DNA from: Certhia americana
Taxonomy: Eukaryota > Chordata > Aves > Passeriformes > Certhiidae
Direction of reading: 5' to 3'
DNA: 64,000 bases
Assembly: GCA_018697195.1 (NCBI GenBank)
Contig: CM031879.1
Span: 24,983,660 to 25,047,659, forward strand
Shown: piece after piece, positions 60,958 to 64,000 of the stretch
How the letters are laid out: every line of letters starts with the position of its first letter
Position numbering within the stretch: the stretch's first letter is position 1
Position numbers and translations under genes: made by a program
Notes under the pieces: model-generated
Told to the model about the DNA's origin: nothing
Seen by the model: the letters and a program-made list of their open reading frames with translations, nothing else
The model's database searches: none

Positions 60958-63900
60958 ACTATGACCTTTGTTTCCTAGAAAATTATATTTCTGTGGAATT
61001 AAAATCACTGTAATTAATGACCTTTTCCAGCTGTCGATGATATTCAAAATATTCTCCAGAGCTCACCTATCTTTCTGTTATTGTCCAGGCCTTCATGCAG
61101 TATATTGTTCCTGTTACTGAGAATCGTGGAGAGTGAGAAGAACTGGTGTGGGAGACACTAGCGCTGGGATACATGCAGACTAGTGCCTGGAAGTTTATAT
61201 GAGCTGTACACTTTAAAAGATAATTTTTTCATTTCCTTATTAGTTAAAATAGTTTGGCTGTTGGCTTGTCTGTGTCAGAATGCCATAAACATTGATATCT
61301 GCATTTATTTTGACCCTAATGGTCAGCTGTTTAAACTTTTTATTGTCTTCTATTAACTTTAAGAGAAACTTCCTGCAGCCTTCTTGGGAGTTGACCCAGC
61401 ACTTTGAGTATTATCAGTATTAAACTTTCATACTTGTGCAAGTAAGATTATTGGGTGAAAAGCCTAAAAATAATTTCCTCAGTCTGAAATAAGACAGTTA
61501 GCAAAAATAATGCTAGGAGTTAGCAAAACAGTTTGCTTATTTTCTTTTAAGTAGTAAATGTATTAATAGAGCAAGATATCTTGAAAGGTATTTTTAGAAC
61601 ATAATTTCTTCATGAGAAAGCAAACATGGACTTTAGTGAAATGATGCAGGAGCTTTCTGAGCTGAATAAATAAAGATATTACAAGATACATTACAGTCAT
61701 TTCATACTTTTACATTGGCAGCATCATTTTAATGTGGCACAAGTTTAAGGTGATAATTGAAATAACGATGCAGGAATGTAGGGAAGAAATGCAGGCAGTT
61801 TTTTGAAGAATAATTATAGAAAAGCCTACTTAGGTTAAGCAGAGTACAACAAATAGGTAAAGTGGCCTACCTTCATATAAAACCTTCCTCAAATGTGGCT
61901 TTTTTTTTTTTTTTTTAACATAGTCATCTGCTTGACTATGAGACAAATGTCAGCTTCTATAATTGCATGGGTTTGTTTCTTTATATTCTGAATACTTGTT
62001 CTTGCAATATTGTTAATTGTATCTGCTGCTAAAATAAAATTGTTATGCATGCTGCTTCTGGAACTGGTCTCTAAGCTTCTCTAATTTCTGTGGTGTGTTG
62101 ATTTAATCATTCAGATGAATTCACTGAAGTGGCTGTTATACTGTGACAGTGACAATGAGAGTCAAGAGAACTAATTAAAGTTAGAAAAATCAGACTTTTC
62201 TGGTAGTAGTCCATTTTTTGCATCATAGAAAATTCCTAGACTAACTTCAAAGAAGCCATCAAGTATCTTTTAGATTTTTATCTTAGAGTTACCACTGGTG
62301 CTGGAATATATTAAGAAAGGTAGCTGCAAATTTTTTACTTTTTTAAAAAATCTGTTCTCTGCTGGCAATCATTTGTAGTTTAGGCAAAACCCGGTTTGTT
62401 CTGTAATTAAAAATTAGAATTCTATTGAGAGATTGATGGTTAAGTTTAAGTGCCCACTTGGGGGTATCTAGGATGTTAGTTGTTTAAAGTTCTGTGATGT
62501 ACAGCAGAGGTCTAGTTAAAACCATCAGTGGAGGCTAGAAAGCAAATGAATGCTTACATGTTAAGAGCTGAAAATGGTTTTCTGAACTGAACCGAAATGT
62601 TCTAGTCCTTCTCAAAAAATGCCTGTGCCAAACATCATCATTCTTTCGTTGAAAAGTCATGTAGTATGTAATTGAATTTGTCTTTGAGAGAGGATGTTGA
62701 GCCTTCTATTTGTATTAGAGTACTGCAAAAGTAGCTAACTTAAATGTATTCTGACAGCTTTGTTTCAAGAGGGATTGTTTGAGTTTTCTGTAACACATCC
62801 TGTTTATGCAGCTGCAATCCAAAATGACCAAGTTGAAGAGAGAACATCTGTGGTTACTTAATGAAAAAATTTTCATTTATATCAACAGAGCTCAAAAGCA
62901 ACAAGAGGCATATTACTTCAGAATGTGAAGCACAAAAGAATGGGAATTAATCAAATTAAGGACTTGAGTTGAGGTTTTTTTTGTTTTCTGCTCTCATGTG
63001 TTGAGGGTGGAGAAAACTTCATAGCCTTCTAGTTTTCTCACTTTATCTGCAAGGGATCTATACCATTTTTGAAAGTTACATATTTACAACATCAATAAAG
63101 CAAATTTCCTTACTTTGCATGGTTCCTAGTATTTTCATGACTAAATATGTGTATGGTTTTTGGTTTTTTTCCAAAACTATCTACAACATCTTTTTTTTCA
63201 GTTAAAATCCCCTAAAATTCATCCACTTCCCTTCAAATAATTTTTATTCAGAATATTTTTTTTTCTGTTTCAAGAACTTTATGTATTTATGTAGAAAGTT
63301 GTGAGCGAAGCAGGAACTGCTAGCACATGGCACTGCCATGCCATACCTGTGCAGTTGATCAGTAGTTTCCTGAAAAATCAGCTCTGTGGCTTGTTACACA
63401 TTTTGCTGCAGTTTTCCAGAAATTCAGCATTGCAGTTGCAAGAGCTATCCATCCTCCTTGGCTTTCTGCACATGAAACCGACCCAGTAAATTATACTGAA
63501 CTGGTCAACTGGCAGCCATTTGGAATGTTTTGTTTTGTTTATTTTGTATTCTTTGTTGGTTTTGTTTGTTTTCTGAGAACACTCTACAATGGATTTTGTC
63601 ACATAAGCCTTCATGTATGCAAATGTGTGTCCATTTGAAGGAGGATTGGTGCTTGCAGAGAGTATGGAGTTTCCTGCACATGCATGTTTCTGTTTAGGCT
63701 TTTCCCAACACAGTAGGAAATGATTTTAATTTTGAAGTGAGATCTTCAGCTTGATATATTCTTTTAGGTTTGAATTTTGCTCCATAACTCTGCTAGACAT
63801 TGATTCTACAGACAGAATGTTTTGGTGTAGTTGATACTGGATTTCTTGCTGGAGAATTTTTATATTAATGACAAGAAATGCAATGGCTTATCTGCTAGAA

Positions 63901-64000
63901 TATATTGCTCATTCTCTCTCTTTGATTAACTTGGATTAATCTTTCTTCTAGAGAATACAAATAATACATCCTGCAGTTTAGACATGGTTCATGTGACTCA
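60958..64000 (+). other. IMMP2L: IMMP2L intron 3, right edge of window
   Basis: AT-rich unique DNA to the window end. T17 lies at 61900-61916. The ORFs are short, and no IMMP2L exon 4 or LRRN3 sequence was seen. Confidence 0.6.
61900..61916. repeat. T17 homopolymer
   Basis: A run of 17 T followed by AACATAG, in intron 3. Confidence 0.9.

Noticed and set aside
23313..64000. IMMP2L exon 4 and nested LRRN3
   Set aside because: I looked for the KRVIAL-type catalytic lysine box and for a long leucine-rich-repeat ORF and found neither. By eye I could miss a short exon, so a translated search with the bird IMMP2L protein would settle it.
1..64000. CRISPR arrays, operons, rRNA or functional tRNA genes
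   Set aside because: None seen. The window is vertebrate intron and flank, and the only tRNA-like sequence is the SINE head at 39449.

Overview
This window looks like bird nuclear DNA, most likely from a songbird. The evidence is AT-rich intronic sequence, many truncated CR1 LINE copies on both strands, a tRNA-Ile-derived SINE with a CR1-like tail (the TguSINE1 type known from passerines), and an ERVL-type solo LTR. It lies over the 5' end of IMMP2L, the catalytic subunit 2 of the mitochondrial inner membrane peptidase, transcribed on the + strand.

Layout: 1-9200 is the upstream flank. No gene was recognised there; it holds GT-rich simple repeats, one CR1 tail, and an odd isolated GC-rich block at 7460-8060. 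A CpG island at about 9200-9850 is the promoter; it carries a TCACGTGA E-box and a probable non-coding exon 1 with a consensus donor at 9404. Intron 1 is about 9.1 kb. Exon 2 has the start codon and residues 1-45 (18507-18641). Intron 2 is about 4.6 kb. Exon 3 has residues 46-79 and two bases of codon 80 (23209-23312). The rest, more than 40 kb, is the start of intron 3. Exon 4 and later exons, including the catalytic lysine, were not seen and should lie to the right.

Intron 3 is repeat-poor up to about 31.8 kb. It then carries scattered CR1 tails, the SINE at 39.45 kb, and a cluster of CR1 and LTR pieces between 49.2 and 61 kb. No large ORF is present, so LRRN3, which is nested in IMMP2L in mammals, is not in this window.

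The best leads are an exon-like block at 47925-48093 whose reading phase fits exon 3, a non-coding exon-like block at 42860-43106 with very strong splice signals, an upstream ORF that would overlap the IMMP2L start codon after splicing, and the GC-rich block at 7460-8060 with a long minus-strand ORF and a tRNA-Phe primer-site-like motif. Nothing in the window clearly shows an undescribed multi-gene system.
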